Assembly: GCF_002368035.1 (NCBI RefSeq)
Contig: NZ_AP018223.1
Coordinates: forward strand, 381,016-445,015
Direction: 5' to 3'
Length of the DNA: 64,000 nucleotides
Source of the DNA: Nostoc linckia NIES-25
Lineage (GTDB): Bacteria > Cyanobacteriota > Cyanobacteriia > Cyanobacteriales > Nostocaceae
This document shows, one piece after another, positions 51,234 through 61,216 of this stretch (position 1 is the first letter of the stretch; every line of letters begins with the position of its first letter). The translations under genes were made by a program, and so were the position numbers. The notes under the pieces are model-generated. The model was not told where the DNA came from, ran no database searches, and saw nothing but the letters and a program-made list of their open reading frames with translations.

Positions 51234-51847
51234 ACATATATCATTTTTACTTAAAGGCTTAATGTTGAGATTAGTGCTTTGAAGAACATAGATTTAATTA
51301 CAAATGATGTCAAATTAATAAAGTGCATAAATAAAATCTCAAAGCCAGATATCAAGGCTGTTTTAGTTGTAAATTTTATATTATGCTGTATCAAAGATTT
51401 AGGAGATAATTTAACTAACTTATTCAAGCATATCTCTAGGTCGCGTGAGTTTTAATTTCTGACTTATTGACGAATCAAATTATTTTATGTTTCCAGGAAA
51501 AGTATTAAATTATGCTTGTTACGTACTTTTTCTGATGTTGATATATAAAGCTTGAATCAAAATTAGATAAATACAAGTTTTTGTATTTATAGCAATTCTA
51601 TTTGGGTTGTGAAATATTGGTTGGAACAAAGAGATTAGTATACGCTCTAGCAACTTCCATATCTTTGTTCGCAAATACTATAGGATTTGTATGTTTAATT
51701 TGGCTATGCCAAAGTTAGATTTTGGATTGAGTTAAAAATCTAAAATCTTTAAGTTATGCCCTCAGAGTAGGTGTAATAAATCCAAAATGTTTTGCTTCAT
51801 AGTTCAGTTGTATTTATATCCTGAGAAAGATCTAATAGGTAGTTGCC

Positions 51848-52213
51848 ATGAATACTGTTTTAGTTGTTGAAGATGGCTTAACTGATATGGAAATAATCAG
51901 CCGTTACTTACAACAGGCAGGTTATTCTGTGATTAGTGCCACAAGTAGTGAAGAAGCTCAAGACAAAATTGATAAAAATAAGCCTGATTTAATATTTCTT
52001 GATGTAATTTTACCAGGGAAAAGTGGCTTTGAAATTTGCCGCGAACTGAAAAATAACCCCAATACGAGCAAAATTCCTGTGGTTTTTTGTTCTACAAAAA
52101 ATAGTGATGTAGATAAAATATGGGGTAATATGTTGGGCGCTGAAGGCTATTTATCCAAGCCAGTCGATCGAGAGGAATTACTAGGAATTCTCAAACGATT
52201 AATTAATAATTAA
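51848..52213 (+). CDS. pixH: CheY-like response regulator, PixH/PilH type
   Basis: 121 residues, receiver domain only. Acidic pocket Glu8/Asp9, phospho-acceptor Asp52 (LIFLDVILPG), Ser/Thr at 82-83 and Lys104 (YLSKPVDREE). LLVVEDGLTD-like N-terminus. It should shuttle phosphate from the CheA-type kinase to the pilus motor or act as a sink. Same strand and order as in other cyanobacterial phototaxis operons; the CheW-type gene follows after about 120 bases. Confidence 0.88.
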   Translation: MNTVLVVEDGLTDMEIISRYLQQAGYSVISATSSEEAQDKIDKNKPDLIFLDVILPGKSGFEICRELKNNPNTSKIPVVFCSTKNSDVDKIWGNMLGAEGYLSKPVDREELLGILKRLINN

Positions 52214-52332
52214 TTTTTGCTACTCCAACCATAATAAAAGTCACTATTTTTAATCTATCGCTTATACAAGTTTAAACTGTAAATGTAAATAGTGGCTGAA
52301 TAAAAAATATCGATCGCGAAGGATTGCTAACT

Positions 52333-52806
52333 TTGGAAACCAAGAAAAAATTTTTAAGTTTTAATTTGGGAATAAAGGATACAGCCGTAATTTCTTTAGA
52401 ACACATCACAGAAGTCGTACAAGTATCATTGCCAGAAATATGTGGGGTTCCTGAGATGCCGAATTCCGTTTTAGGTATCTATAACTGGCGTGGTGAGATG
52501 CTTTGGTTAGTAGATTTAGACGCAATGTTAGGTTATCCTCCAATTTCACAAGGATCAAATTTGCTATCAAAAATGATGGCGATTGTTTTAAAAAATGAAA
52601 GTAAGTATTTGGGGCTATTGGTCAGACAACTTATCGATATTGAATGGCTGGATACTAACCAAATAAAACCTCCGACTGACGAATTATTTTATCCCAAAAT
52701 CTCACCTTTTTTGCATGGTTATTTTATCAATGATGCAAAGGAGATGATGTTTAATTTGGATGCAATAACAATTATCCAAACTCCTATGTGGGGAATCAAA
52801 AATTAA
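52333..52806 (+). CDS. pixI: CheW-like adaptor, PixI type
   Basis: 157 residues from a TTG at 52333, preceded by AAGGA at nine bases; the frame is also open from a TTG at 52324, and no ATG fits the conserved N-terminus. The CheW fold is visible: KKFLSFNLGIKDTAVISLEH, EICGVPEMPNSVLGIYNWRG and MLWLVDLDAMLGY. It couples the methyl-accepting receptor to the CheA-type kinase. A rare start codon could keep adaptor levels low. Confidence 0.85.
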   Translation: METKKKFLSFNLGIKDTAVISLEHITEVVQVSLPEICGVPEMPNSVLGIYNWRGEMLWLVDLDAMLGYPPISQGSNLLSKMMAIVLKNESKYLGLLVRQLIDIEWLDTNQIKPPTDELFYPKISPFLHGYFINDAKEMMFNLDAITIIQTPMWGIKN

Positions 52807-52890
52807 CAGTTTTGGAACAATAAAATACCAAATCGATTTTACATTCCAATTATTTAACTATCAGTTCTGACAATTGTTGAGGTAGATTCA

Positions 52891-55800
52891 ATGACATTCT
52901 TGTATCACAATAACTCTGAAAACGAGCGTTTAATTCCTGAAGTAGAAAACCAGAATGGTAGCCCTAGCGTAGCCAATATTGCTAGCAACGAAATTTCTTT
53001 ATTGAATGCGATCGCTCAAGAATTTAAAACTTGGCGTAGACAGTTGCATGACATTGCAATTCATATGCGACAAGCTACGGATTTTAATACTTTACTCAAA
53101 ATTACTGTAACACAAATTAGAGAAAAAATTGGCTGCGATCGCGCTTTAATTTATCAGTTTAATTCCTTAGAATCAGGTAATGTATTAGCAGAATCTCGAA
53201 CGCTAGGGTGGACGCCGACTCTGGGGGAAAATATTCCTGGGATTGTTTTTGGTTTATATACTAATCAAGACTATTTAGAGTCTGTAGCTATTGATGATAC
53301 CAGTCAGATACAACTGACGCCCCATCAAAAACAACTGCTAGAAAAATATCAAATTAAAGCCAGTTTGACTTTACCAATTTTAGTAGAAGGTAAAGTTTGG
53401 GGATTATTAGCAGTAAATAATTGCTCCTCTCCTAGACAATGGCAAGAGGGGGAAATTAGCGTACTGTATCAAATTGCTAGAGAATTAACCTACAGATTGC
53501 ATAACTTTGAATTTGAAAAAGAACTGCAACAGCAAACACAAGCCAAGAAATCAGCAGCTAAAGTCATCGATAAGATTTTGCGGATATCAAATGTTGATAA
53601 ACTTTTTCAAGCAACCACTCAAGAAATCCGCCAATTATTAAAATGCGATCGCGTAGGTGTTTATCGCTTTAGATCTGACTGGAGTGGTGAGTTTGTCTCG
53701 GAATCAGTGGGCAATAATTGGGTAAAAATGGTAGGCCCTGATTTTAATATGGTTTGGGAAGATACTCACTTGCAAGAAACCCAAGGAGGACGTTACGCCA
53801 AAGGTGAAACTTTTGTAGTTAAAGACATTTATCAAACGGGACACGCTCAATGTCACATTGATATTTTAGAGCAATTCCAAATGATGGCTTATATCATTGC
53901 ACCCATATTTTCTGGAGAAAAATTATGGGGCTTACTAGCAGCTTATCAAAATTCTGGGCCTCGTGATTGGCAACCTTGGGAAGAAAGCTTTTTAACTCAG
54001 ATTGGTTTGCAATTTGGTGTGGCTATTACCCAAGGAGAATATCTCGAACAAGTACAGACAAAATCCGAGCAACTTTCTCAGATAATTGAACAAGAAAAAA
54101 CTGTAACTAAGACAGTCAACCGCATTCGACAATCCTTAGATATAGAAAGCGTTTTTAAAACAACTACTCAAGAAGTACGGCAATTATTAAAATGCGATCG
54201 CGTTGTAGTTTTTCGCTTTAATCCTGATTGGAGTGGTGAATTTGTCGCCGAGTCAGTAGGTAATGCTTGGACAAAATTGGTAGGCCCTGGTATTAGAACT
54301 ATTTGGGCAGATACCTACATGCAAGAAAACCAGGGAGGGCGATATACCAGAGGTGAAAGCTTTGTTGCTCATGATATCTATCAAGTGGGTCATTCTCCTT
54401 GCCATGTTGAGATGTTAGAGCAATTTGAAATTAGAGCTTATGCGATCGTTCCTGTATTTTCTGGAGAAAAGTTATGGGGATTATTAGCAGCTTATCAAAA
54501 CTCCGGCCCTCGTGATTGGCAACCTTGGGAAGCCAACTTTTTAGTGCAGATTGGCTTGCAGTTTGGTGTAGCAATATCACAAGCAGAATATATGGAACAA
54601 CTGCGAGTGAAATCTCAACAATTGTCTCAGTTTGCCGAACAAGAGAAAGCAGTGACCAAGATAGTTAACCGCATTCGACAATCTTTAGATATAGAAGAAA
54701 TATTTAAAATAGCTACTCATGAAGTACGGCAATTATTAAGATGCGATCGCGTCGGTGTTTATCGCTTTCAACCTAACTGGAGTGGCGAATTTGTAGCCGA
54801 GTCAGTAGGCCATAATTGGGTAAAACTCGTAGGTCCTGACATCAAAACTGTTTGGGAAGATACCCATTTACAAGAAACCCAAGGAGGTCGATATGCCCAA
54901 GGTGAAAACTTTATCGTCAATGACATCTATAAAGTAGGTCATTCTCCTTGCCATATTGAAATTTTAGAACAGTTTGAAGTTAAAGCTTATGCGATCGTTC
55001 CTGTATTTATAGGGGAACAATTGTGGGGCTTGCTAGCAGCTTATCAAAATTCCGCAGCTCGTGATTGGGAACAATCGGAAGTCAGTTTGTTAGCACGCAT
55101 TGGCAGCCAGTTCGGGCTAGCATTACAACAAACTGAATACTTGCAACAGCTACAAGCGCAGTCAACAAAATTAGCAGAAGCAGCAGCACGGGACAAAGCA
55201 GCTAAGGAATTACTCCAACAAAGATCGATTCAACTTCTAACAGCACTCAGACCAGCCCTCAACGGCGATTTAACGGTACGCGCACCGATTACAGAAGATG
55301 AATTAGGCACCATCGCAGACGCCTACAACAATACCCTACAAGCACTACGGCAAATAGTTCTTCAGGTACAGGTAGCAGCCCAAAAAGTTGCCCAAACTTC
55401 CAGCAATAGCGATGCTTCGCTAACAGAACTGACTAATTCAGCGCAACATCAATCTGAAGAACTTAGCGCAGCTTTGGGTGACATTAAACAGATGGTTGAC
55501 TCCACTCAAGCTGTGGTGGCGAACGCCCAGTTAGTGCAAGTAGCAGTACAACAAGCCAATCAAACTGTAGAGTCTGGCGATACAGCGATGAACTTAACCG
55601 TCAAAGCCATTCAAGGAATTCGTGAAACCGTCGCCCAAACCAGCAAAAAGATTAAACGTCTGAGTGAATCCTCGCAAAAAATCTCCAAAGTCGTGAATTT
55701 GATTGGTAATTTTGCCACACAGACAAACGTTTTAGCTTTGAATGCAGCCATTGAAGCCACCCGCGCCGGTGAATATGGCAAAGGCTTTGCAGTTGTAGCT

Positions 55801-56199
55801 GATGAAGTGCGTTCTCTATCTCGCCAGTCAGCAGCAGCAACCATCGAAATTGAAAAATTAGTCCAAGAGATTCAAACAGAAACCGGGGAAGTTGCAGTCG
55901 CGATGGAAACTGGTATTCAGCAGGTAGTGGAAGGCACAAATCTGGTAAGTGAAACTCGCCAAAACTTAAATGCGATCGTTTCTGCAACTGCTGAAATTAG
56001 CCAATTAATCGAGCGAATTACCGCAGCAACTCAACAACAAATGACCCAATCTGTAACAGTCACTGCATCAATGCAAGATGTTGCCGAAATTGCCAATAAA
56101 ACTTTTGCAGAATCTCAAGAAATTGCTACTGTCTTTCAAGAATTATCAGGTATGGCGCAAGAGTTATTAACTACTGCAAGTAAATTCAAAGTCAGCTGA
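52891..56199 (+). CDS. pixJ: Bilin-binding methyl-accepting phototaxis receptor, PixJ (AnPixJ) type
   Basis: 1102 residues, no membrane segment. Four GAF domains lie at about 68-205, 236-383, 419-566 and 602-749. GAF2-4 carry the chromophore pair Cys-His at 321-322, 504-505 and 687-688; GAF1 lacks it. There is no DXCF motif, and GAF2 has Trp289, Asp291 and Tyr302, so red/green photoswitching as in AnPixJ is predicted. A HAMP-like piece (about 782-830) precedes the signalling domain with IGNFATQTNVLALNAAIEAT (938-957). It is the light sensor of the phototaxis pathway. Confidence 0.93.
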   Translation: MTFLYHNNSENERLIPEVENQNGSPSVANIASNEISLLNAIAQEFKTWRRQLHDIAIHMRQATDFNTLLKITVTQIREKIGCDRALIYQFNSLESGNVLAESRTLGWTPTLGENIPGIVFGLYTNQDYLESVAIDDTSQIQLTPHQKQLLEKYQIKASLTLPILVEGKVWGLLAVNNCSSPRQWQEGEISVLYQIARELTYRLHNFEFEKELQQQTQAKKSAAKVIDKILRISNVDKLFQATTQEIRQLLKCDRVGVYRFRSDWSGEFVSESVGNNWVKMVGPDFNMVWEDTHLQETQGGRYAKGETFVVKDIYQTGHAQCHIDILEQFQMMAYIIAPIFSGEKLWGLLAAYQNSGPRDWQPWEESFLTQIGLQFGVAITQGEYLEQVQTKSEQLSQIIEQEKTVTKTVNRIRQSLDIESVFKTTTQEVRQLLKCDRVVVFRFNPDWSGEFVAESVGNAWTKLVGPGIRTIWADTYMQENQGGRYTRGESFVAHDIYQVGHSPCHVEMLEQFEIRAYAIVPVFSGEKLWGLLAAYQNSGPRDWQPWEANFLVQIGLQFGVAISQAEYMEQLRVKSQQLSQFAEQEKAVTKIVNRIRQSLDIEEIFKIATHEVRQLLRCDRVGVYRFQPNWSGEFVAESVGHNWVKLVGPDIKTVWEDTHLQETQGGRYAQGENFIVNDIYKVGHSPCHIEILEQFEVKAYAIVPVFIGEQLWGLLAAYQNSAARDWEQSEVSLLARIGSQFGLALQQTEYLQQLQAQSTKLAEAAARDKAAKELLQQRSIQLLTALRPALNGDLTVRAPITEDELGTIADAYNNTLQALRQIVLQVQVAAQKVAQTSSNSDASLTELTNSAQHQSEELSAALGDIKQMVDSTQAVVANAQLVQVAVQQANQTVESGDTAMNLTVKAIQGIRETVAQTSKKIKRLSESSQKISKVVNLIGNFATQTNVLALNAAIEATRAGEYGKGFAVVADEVRSLSRQSAAATIEIEKLVQEIQTETGEVAVAMETGIQQVVEGTNLVSETRQNLNAIVSATAEISQLIERITAATQQQMTQSVTVTASMQDVAEIANKTFAESQEIATVFQELSGMAQELLTTASKFKVS

Positions 56200-56314
56200 T
56201 AAAAAGTTAGGAGTTAAGAGTTATAGGGACAAAACACTTGATATCATACTAGGATTTTTAAATGTTTTGTCCAGATTTAATTTTGAGTTTTGAGTAAAAA
56301 AAATAGGAGTAAAA

Positions 56315-56683
56315 TTGGCCGAAAGTATTATTCAACGCCAAAGTTTTGAATTTGCTTTGAAAATTATCGATCTATATATTCAACTGCAAGAGCAGTAAGA
56401 ATATGTGCTTTCTAAACAGTTACTACGAAGTGCAACAAGTATTGGTGCAAATGTTGAAGAGGCTAGCGGCGGTCAGAGTAAAAAGGATTTTTTAGCAAAA
56501 ATGTATATTGCATACAAAGAAGCTAGGGAAACAAAATATTGGCTACGTTTACTACAAAAATCCAATCTAGTAAATATTGATTTAACGAATGAACTAATGT
56601 ATGCAGATGAAATCATTCGGATTTTGAGTTCAATAGTCAAAACAACTGAGGATTCAATTAATCGAGTAACTCCCAACTCCTAA
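56315..56683 (+). pseudogene. Four-helix-bundle (S23-like) protein gene with in-frame stop
   Basis: From a TTG at 56315 with AGGAG before it, the frame reads AESIIQRQSFEFALKIIDLY then IQLQEQ, a TAA at 56396, then EYVLSKQLLRSATSIGANVE, EASGGQSKKDFLAKMYIAYK and EARETKYWLRLLQ. Both halves are one family member interrupted by a single nonsense codon. A GTG at 56405 could restart translation and make the last 92 residues. The family's function is unknown. It sits inside the phototaxis operon without an evident link to it. Confidence 0.8.
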
Positions 56684-56745
56684 CTCCCCACTCCCAACTC
56701 CCCACTCCTAACTCCTAACTCCCCATTCCCAATTCCCCACTCCCT
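56668..56745. repeat. STRR (ACTCCCA/ACTCCTA)n before the pixL-type gene
   Basis: About ten CCCAACTCC-, CCTAACTCC- and CCCCACTCC-type units fill the gap between the four-helix-bundle remnant and the CheA-type gene, up to nearly its start codon. No ribosome site is visible. Confidence 0.88.
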
Positions 56746-56749
56746 CATT

Positions 56750-59700
56750 ATGATTACCGACACTTCAATTCGCGAACAAGGATACATTTATTTTCTGGCA
56801 GAAGCCCCGGAATTAGTACAAATTATTGAACAAGAATTATTTAGCTTATCTGAAGATTATAGCATTGCAAAAATTCATAATTTAATGCGTGCTACCCATA
56901 CGCTCAAAGGTGGTGCTGCTAATGTTGGGCTGGAACTGATTAAGACGATCGCCCATTTTTTAGAAGATGTATTTAAGGCTTTATATAATCCAAATGTAGT
57001 CATTGATGATGAATTACAAACATTAATCATTCAAGCTTATGAATGTCTTAGCATAGCATTAAATACTGAGCTAATCGGAAGTACTGTTAATGATGAAGAA
57101 TTACTCCAACGCTCAAGTTCAGTTTTTGCACAACTGCAAGAAAAACTGGGCGATGCGTTTGGCGCTGAGACTCATATTCCTACTTCTGAGGAATTGGGAT
57201 TTGATATTGTACAGTCTGTTTTTGAAGTGGGAGTACAGCAACGTCTAAATAGTATTGCTGAAGCTATTAATAATCCATCAAATAATGCCGAGTTTATTGA
57301 ATTTTTGCAATCTCAAGCTGAGGTATTTCTTGGTTTAGCAGAATCTCTAAATTTACCTGGATTGGGTGAAATTTCTCAAGCAATTATGTCAGCGCTGCAA
57401 GCAAACCCCACCCAGGTAAAGCAAATTGCAGAAATCGCCTTTGCAGATTTGCAACAAGCACAAAAATTGGTATTAGCAGGCGATCGCACTTCTGGCGGAC
57501 AAGCTTCTCTCAGTTTACAACAACTCACAAAAGTCGCAAACAATGAAGCTTCTGTAGAATTAGAAAATAATTCATTTTCTGAGACTATTATCTTTAATGA
57601 AGAACAATTTTATCACTTTTTAACTACATCAGATAACAATAAAGATGAATCCGTTAAACCAACAACTGCCAAGTTTTATTTAAAAGTTATTCGCTACATT
57701 TTTGGCTGGTTTAATCACGAGATAGAAATACCAGAGTCAGAACTTACTTTGGCTTTACTAGTTCCGAAATTATCTGAACAAAATCTGCTCAATTATGTTG
57801 AAAATTGGCTGGCAAAGTTTCTAGCTTTTGTCCAAGAGGAAGAAGATAGCCAAAGTCTTTGCATTTATCGTAATGGTATCATTTTAATTATTTTGTTTGC
57901 CGTTGCCAAATTTCAATATTATATCGATCAATCTGACAATTACCTTACTGTAGTAAAAACTTTGCAAAACAAAATTTATAAATTAGCAAAAAAATATAAA
58001 AACTATCCCCCTGTAACTAGTAAAGAAAAAAATTGGCTTGATAGTCCTAAGTTACAAAGCCTGCTAGTTCTTAAAGAAGCATCTAAATCTGCATCTTCTC
58101 AAACCGACGATAACCTTCTAGAAGTAATATGGGGAGAAGAAGCCGACCAAAACGTTACTGCTGAAGTTGTGGCTACCAAAACTGAGGATTCTTTGAAACA
58201 GATAGATATTCCACAAGCAGTTATTGAAACTATTACTGAATCATCTCAACCAATTAACCACCAAATAGAAGAGAGATCGCAACATTTCCAAAATAAAAAT
58301 TCTCGTCAACCTTCTTTTATTCGAGTAGACACAGATAAATTACAAAACCTGAATTATTTAGCAGGAGAATTGTTGATTTCCGAAAAACGGCGGGCTTTGC
58401 AAGACGAACAAATCCAAGAAATAATTGAGCGATTAATGCAACGACTCGCTAAACAACAAATAATTTTAAATGAATTACGCGATTTACCATTACAAATGCA
58501 AAATTTTGGTTCGCAACAAACACCAAATTTTGCGGTGAATTTTGACTCTCTGGAAATGGATGTATATACAGAATTTCAGATGACATTGCATGAAGCAATA
58601 GAAGAGTCGCTGCAACTTCAAGAAACCACAGAGTCTCTTGACTTGCTTGTAAACCAAGCTGCCCAAATCAGTGGTAGTAAAGAAAATTTAACTCTAAATA
58701 TTATAGATAATTTAGTAGAAGCACGAATGTTGCCTTTGGGCAATATCTTGAATCGTTTTCCCCACATGGTGAATAAGTTGGCGAATGTTTATGCCAAACT
58801 TGTTGAATTAAAACTTTGTGGAACAGAAGTACTAGTTGATAAAGCGATCGCTGAAAAACTCTACGATCCCTTGTTACACTTAGTACGTAATGCTTTTGAC
58901 CACGGTATTGAACCTCCTCACATTCGCCGAGAGTTGAACAAACCAGAACGAGGTTTAATTGAAATCTGCGCCTATCATCAAGGTAGCCAAACTGTTATCG
59001 AAATTCGGGATGATGGACAGGGATTGAATTTAGAAAGTATTCGCAGAAAAGCTGTTGAACTTTATCACATCCAAACTGAAGATAAAGCTAAAAGCTATGC
59101 TTATAATCTAACGCAACCTGAACTTTTAGATTTGATATTTTCACCAGGATTTTCCACTGCTAATAAAGTGAGTGAAATCTCTGGACGCGGTATGGGTTTA
59201 GATATTGTGCGTACTCAGATGAACGCGCTCAATGGTTCAGTTTCAGTTGAATCTTTACCCAAGCAAGGAACAACATTTCTACTCAAAATTCCTTTTTCTA
59301 TGACTACTGAAAAACTAATGCTAGTTCAAGCTAGAGGTATTGTTTATGCCTTGCTTTTGGACAGAATCGAAAAAATATTGATTCCTACTGATGAGCAGGT
59401 CAAAGAAATTGAAGGTAAAAAAGTTTTGCATTGGAATGTAGGCGAAGATGAGACTATGGTCAGCCTGCGTCAGCTTTCAGAGTTGCTTTCTTATCATGGT
59501 TCATTATTTAATAATCCTACTCCATACAACACATCAAATAATCACGATGCAAATATAAATAAAAATCCAGTGCTTTTGCTGCGGAGAAATCAAGGGCTGT
59601 TTGCTTTAGAAGTTGACCAAATAATTGGCGAACAAGAACTAGTAATCAGACCTTTAGGAAATGCCATCGCTCCACCAAAATATATTTATGGTTGTAGTAG

Positions 59701-60334
59701 CTTAGCTAATGGTAACCTCATTTTAGTGATTGATGCTTCATTGCTGCTATCAGGCGATATCCAACAAAAAACGCTTGATGTTATCGGGTTACCAACAACC
59801 TCTTGGGCAAATAAAAAATCTTTGCCAATATCATCAAAACAAACTTTTTCTCCTACACCATTAAAAGATACTGATACTACAGAAACCCAATCTAGCTATC
59901 CTCCAGACTCCAATAATCAAACGCCAAAAGTTATCTTAGTAGTAGATGATGCCATTAGTCTGCGCCAAACTATTTCTTTAACTTTGCAAAAATCTGGCTA
60001 TCAAGTAATACAAGCTCAAAATGGTGTAGAAGCTTTAGAAAAGTTACAGTTACATCCAGAAATTCAAGTTGTTATCTCAGATTTAGAGATGCCAAGAATG
60101 AATGGTTTTGAATTTTTGAGTAATTTACGCCAACATCCGAATTTTGCTACAATTCCTGTAGTGATTCTCACTTCTCGCAGCGCTGAGAAACACCGCCAGC
60201 TAGCCAAAGAGTTGGGTGCAAATGTTTACTTGACTAAGCCTTATTTAGAGCATGAGTTTCTCTCAAAAATCAAAAATTTAATTAACAACACCACAGATGA
60301 TTTAAATCATTTAGTTATGGTGGCAAATCATTAA
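56750..60334 (+). CDS. pixL: Hybrid CheA-type histidine kinase, PixL type
   Basis: 1194 residues. The N-terminal Hpt domain has His50 (MRATHTLKGGAANVG). A long linker follows, then a dimerisation helix (RVDTDKLQNLNYLAGELLIS), a HATPase core with PLLHLVRNAFDHGIEPPHIR, IEIRDDGQGLNLESI and GRGMGLDIVRTQMN, and a CheW-like domain. The C-terminal receiver has phospho-acceptor Asp about 1111 (VVISDLEMPRMNG). It autophosphorylates under PixJ/PixI control and phosphorylates PixG/PixH-type regulators. Start ATG at 56750, directly after the repeat. Confidence 0.92.
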   Translation: MITDTSIREQGYIYFLAEAPELVQIIEQELFSLSEDYSIAKIHNLMRATHTLKGGAANVGLELIKTIAHFLEDVFKALYNPNVVIDDELQTLIIQAYECLSIALNTELIGSTVNDEELLQRSSSVFAQLQEKLGDAFGAETHIPTSEELGFDIVQSVFEVGVQQRLNSIAEAINNPSNNAEFIEFLQSQAEVFLGLAESLNLPGLGEISQAIMSALQANPTQVKQIAEIAFADLQQAQKLVLAGDRTSGGQASLSLQQLTKVANNEASVELENNSFSETIIFNEEQFYHFLTTSDNNKDESVKPTTAKFYLKVIRYIFGWFNHEIEIPESELTLALLVPKLSEQNLLNYVENWLAKFLAFVQEEEDSQSLCIYRNGIILIILFAVAKFQYYIDQSDNYLTVVKTLQNKIYKLAKKYKNYPPVTSKEKNWLDSPKLQSLLVLKEASKSASSQTDDNLLEVIWGEEADQNVTAEVVATKTEDSLKQIDIPQAVIETITESSQPINHQIEERSQHFQNKNSRQPSFIRVDTDKLQNLNYLAGELLISEKRRALQDEQIQEIIERLMQRLAKQQIILNELRDLPLQMQNFGSQQTPNFAVNFDSLEMDVYTEFQMTLHEAIEESLQLQETTESLDLLVNQAAQISGSKENLTLNIIDNLVEARMLPLGNILNRFPHMVNKLANVYAKLVELKLCGTEVLVDKAIAEKLYDPLLHLVRNAFDHGIEPPHIRRELNKPERGLIEICAYHQGSQTVIEIRDDGQGLNLESIRRKAVELYHIQTEDKAKSYAYNLTQPELLDLIFSPGFSTANKVSEISGRGMGLDIVRTQMNALNGSVSVESLPKQGTTFLLKIPFSMTTEKLMLVQARGIVYALLLDRIEKILIPTDEQVKEIEGKKVLHWNVGEDETMVSLRQLSELLSYHGSLFNNPTPYNTSNNHDANINKNPVLLLRRNQGLFALEVDQIIGEQELVIRPLGNAIAPPKYIYGCSSLANGNLILVIDASLLLSGDIQQKTLDVIGLPTTSWANKKSLPISSKQTFSPTPLKDTDTTETQSSYPPDSNNQTPKVILVVDDAISLRQTISLTLQKSGYQVIQAQNGVEALEKLQLHPEIQVVISDLEMPRMNGFEFLSNLRQHPNFATIPVVILTSRSAEKHRQLAKELGANVYLTKPYLEHEFLSKIKNLINNTTDDLNHLVMVANH

Positions 60335-60457
60335 ATCAATCTGATTTTAATTAGAGGCTATCGGTAAGTTATGAGTAGGAGGTGAGAAGTGATACCAGAT
60401 TGTGGAAAGAAGCATTGTCTACCTATGAAGTGTATCAATCTTTGAAACGCGATCGCC

Positions 60458-61162
60458 TTAATTACCAGGTAGATTATTTGGATCTACACCTAGAGATCGT
60501 AAATACTCGGCTAACTGTTCAGCCCTTATTCGTTCTTGTTGTGCTTGTTCTGCGTCTGTCAAATACCGATTTCCTCGCTCATCATACCAAGATAAGAACT
60601 CTTGTTGTATTCCGGCAATTACAGCTTGGTGTCGTCCAATACCTAAGCCAATTTCTGGCATGAAATAAGGTTCACCTATTTGTAGTCGGTAGCTTCCATC
60701 TATCAATTTATACACTTCAAATGGTTGATGTTGGTCGCGCCGCCAAAACTCAGGATTGTAAATTACGTAATACAATACAGCGAGGTTTTTATATATATCT
60801 AGCTTTTCCTCGTATTCACCTCCTGGGGTGTGAGATACCATTTCTAATGTCAGTATTGGAACTACCCAATTTTCTTCCCATACAGCGTAACTTTTGCGAG
60901 ATTTACCACCTTTTTTTCGTTCTACTCCCAGGCTCAAAAAAGCATCTGGGACTACAGGAACTCTAGGATGTACCCCTGTGGTGTGGTAGACTCCCATATC
61001 TACCCCAAAGTACCAATCCATACGATTTGCCCAAATCGAGTTGAGCAAGAAAAGTAAAATGTTGGGCAAAAAATTTTGGTCTTCGTTATCCACTGGTGTA
61101 TCGTCTGAACAGGGAAGTTCGTCAGTAGTTGGTAACGCATTTTTGAGATCGGGTGAAAGCAT
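60458..61162 (-). CDS. Uma2 family (DUF820) protein with C-terminal coiled extension
   Basis: 234 residues. The Uma2 features are FGVDMGVYHTTGVHPRVPVV PDAF, VVPILTLEMVSHTPGGEYEE and KLDIYKNLAVLYYVIYNPEF. The last 40 residues (DAEQAQQERIRAEQLAEYLR) form a coiled coil typical of the longer Uma2 subgroup. It is convergent with the pixL-type gene. Role unknown, as for the family. Confidence 0.88.
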   Translation of the reverse strand: MLSPDLKNALPTTDELPCSDDTPVDNEDQNFLPNILLFLLNSIWANRMDWYFGVDMGVYHTTGVHPRVPVVPDAFLSLGVERKKGGKSRKSYAVWEENWVVPILTLEMVSHTPGGEYEEKLDIYKNLAVLYYVIYNPEFWRRDQHQPFEVYKLIDGSYRLQIGEPYFMPEIGLGIGRHQAVIAGIQQEFLSWYDERGNRYLTDAEQAQQERIRAEQLAEYLRSLGVDPNNLPGN

Positions 61163-61216
61163 AACCTTTGTCTCGCTGGCGTTCGATGCACTTATTATAG
61201 GTGATGGGTAAAAAGT

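Larger units (their letters stand above)
50730..51847. other. Repeat-filled gap between pixG- and pixH-like genes
   Basis: 1118 bases with two MITE-like elements (50866-50989 and 51082-51160), then a terminator-like hairpin (51200-51233) and AT-rich DNA. In related operons this gap is short. No gene was recognised; whether one promoter still serves both sides is doubtful. Confidence 0.6.

Noticed and set aside
60382..60663. Plus-strand frame opposite the second Uma2 gene
   Set aside because: Antisense to a clear Uma2 coding sequence and without motif.
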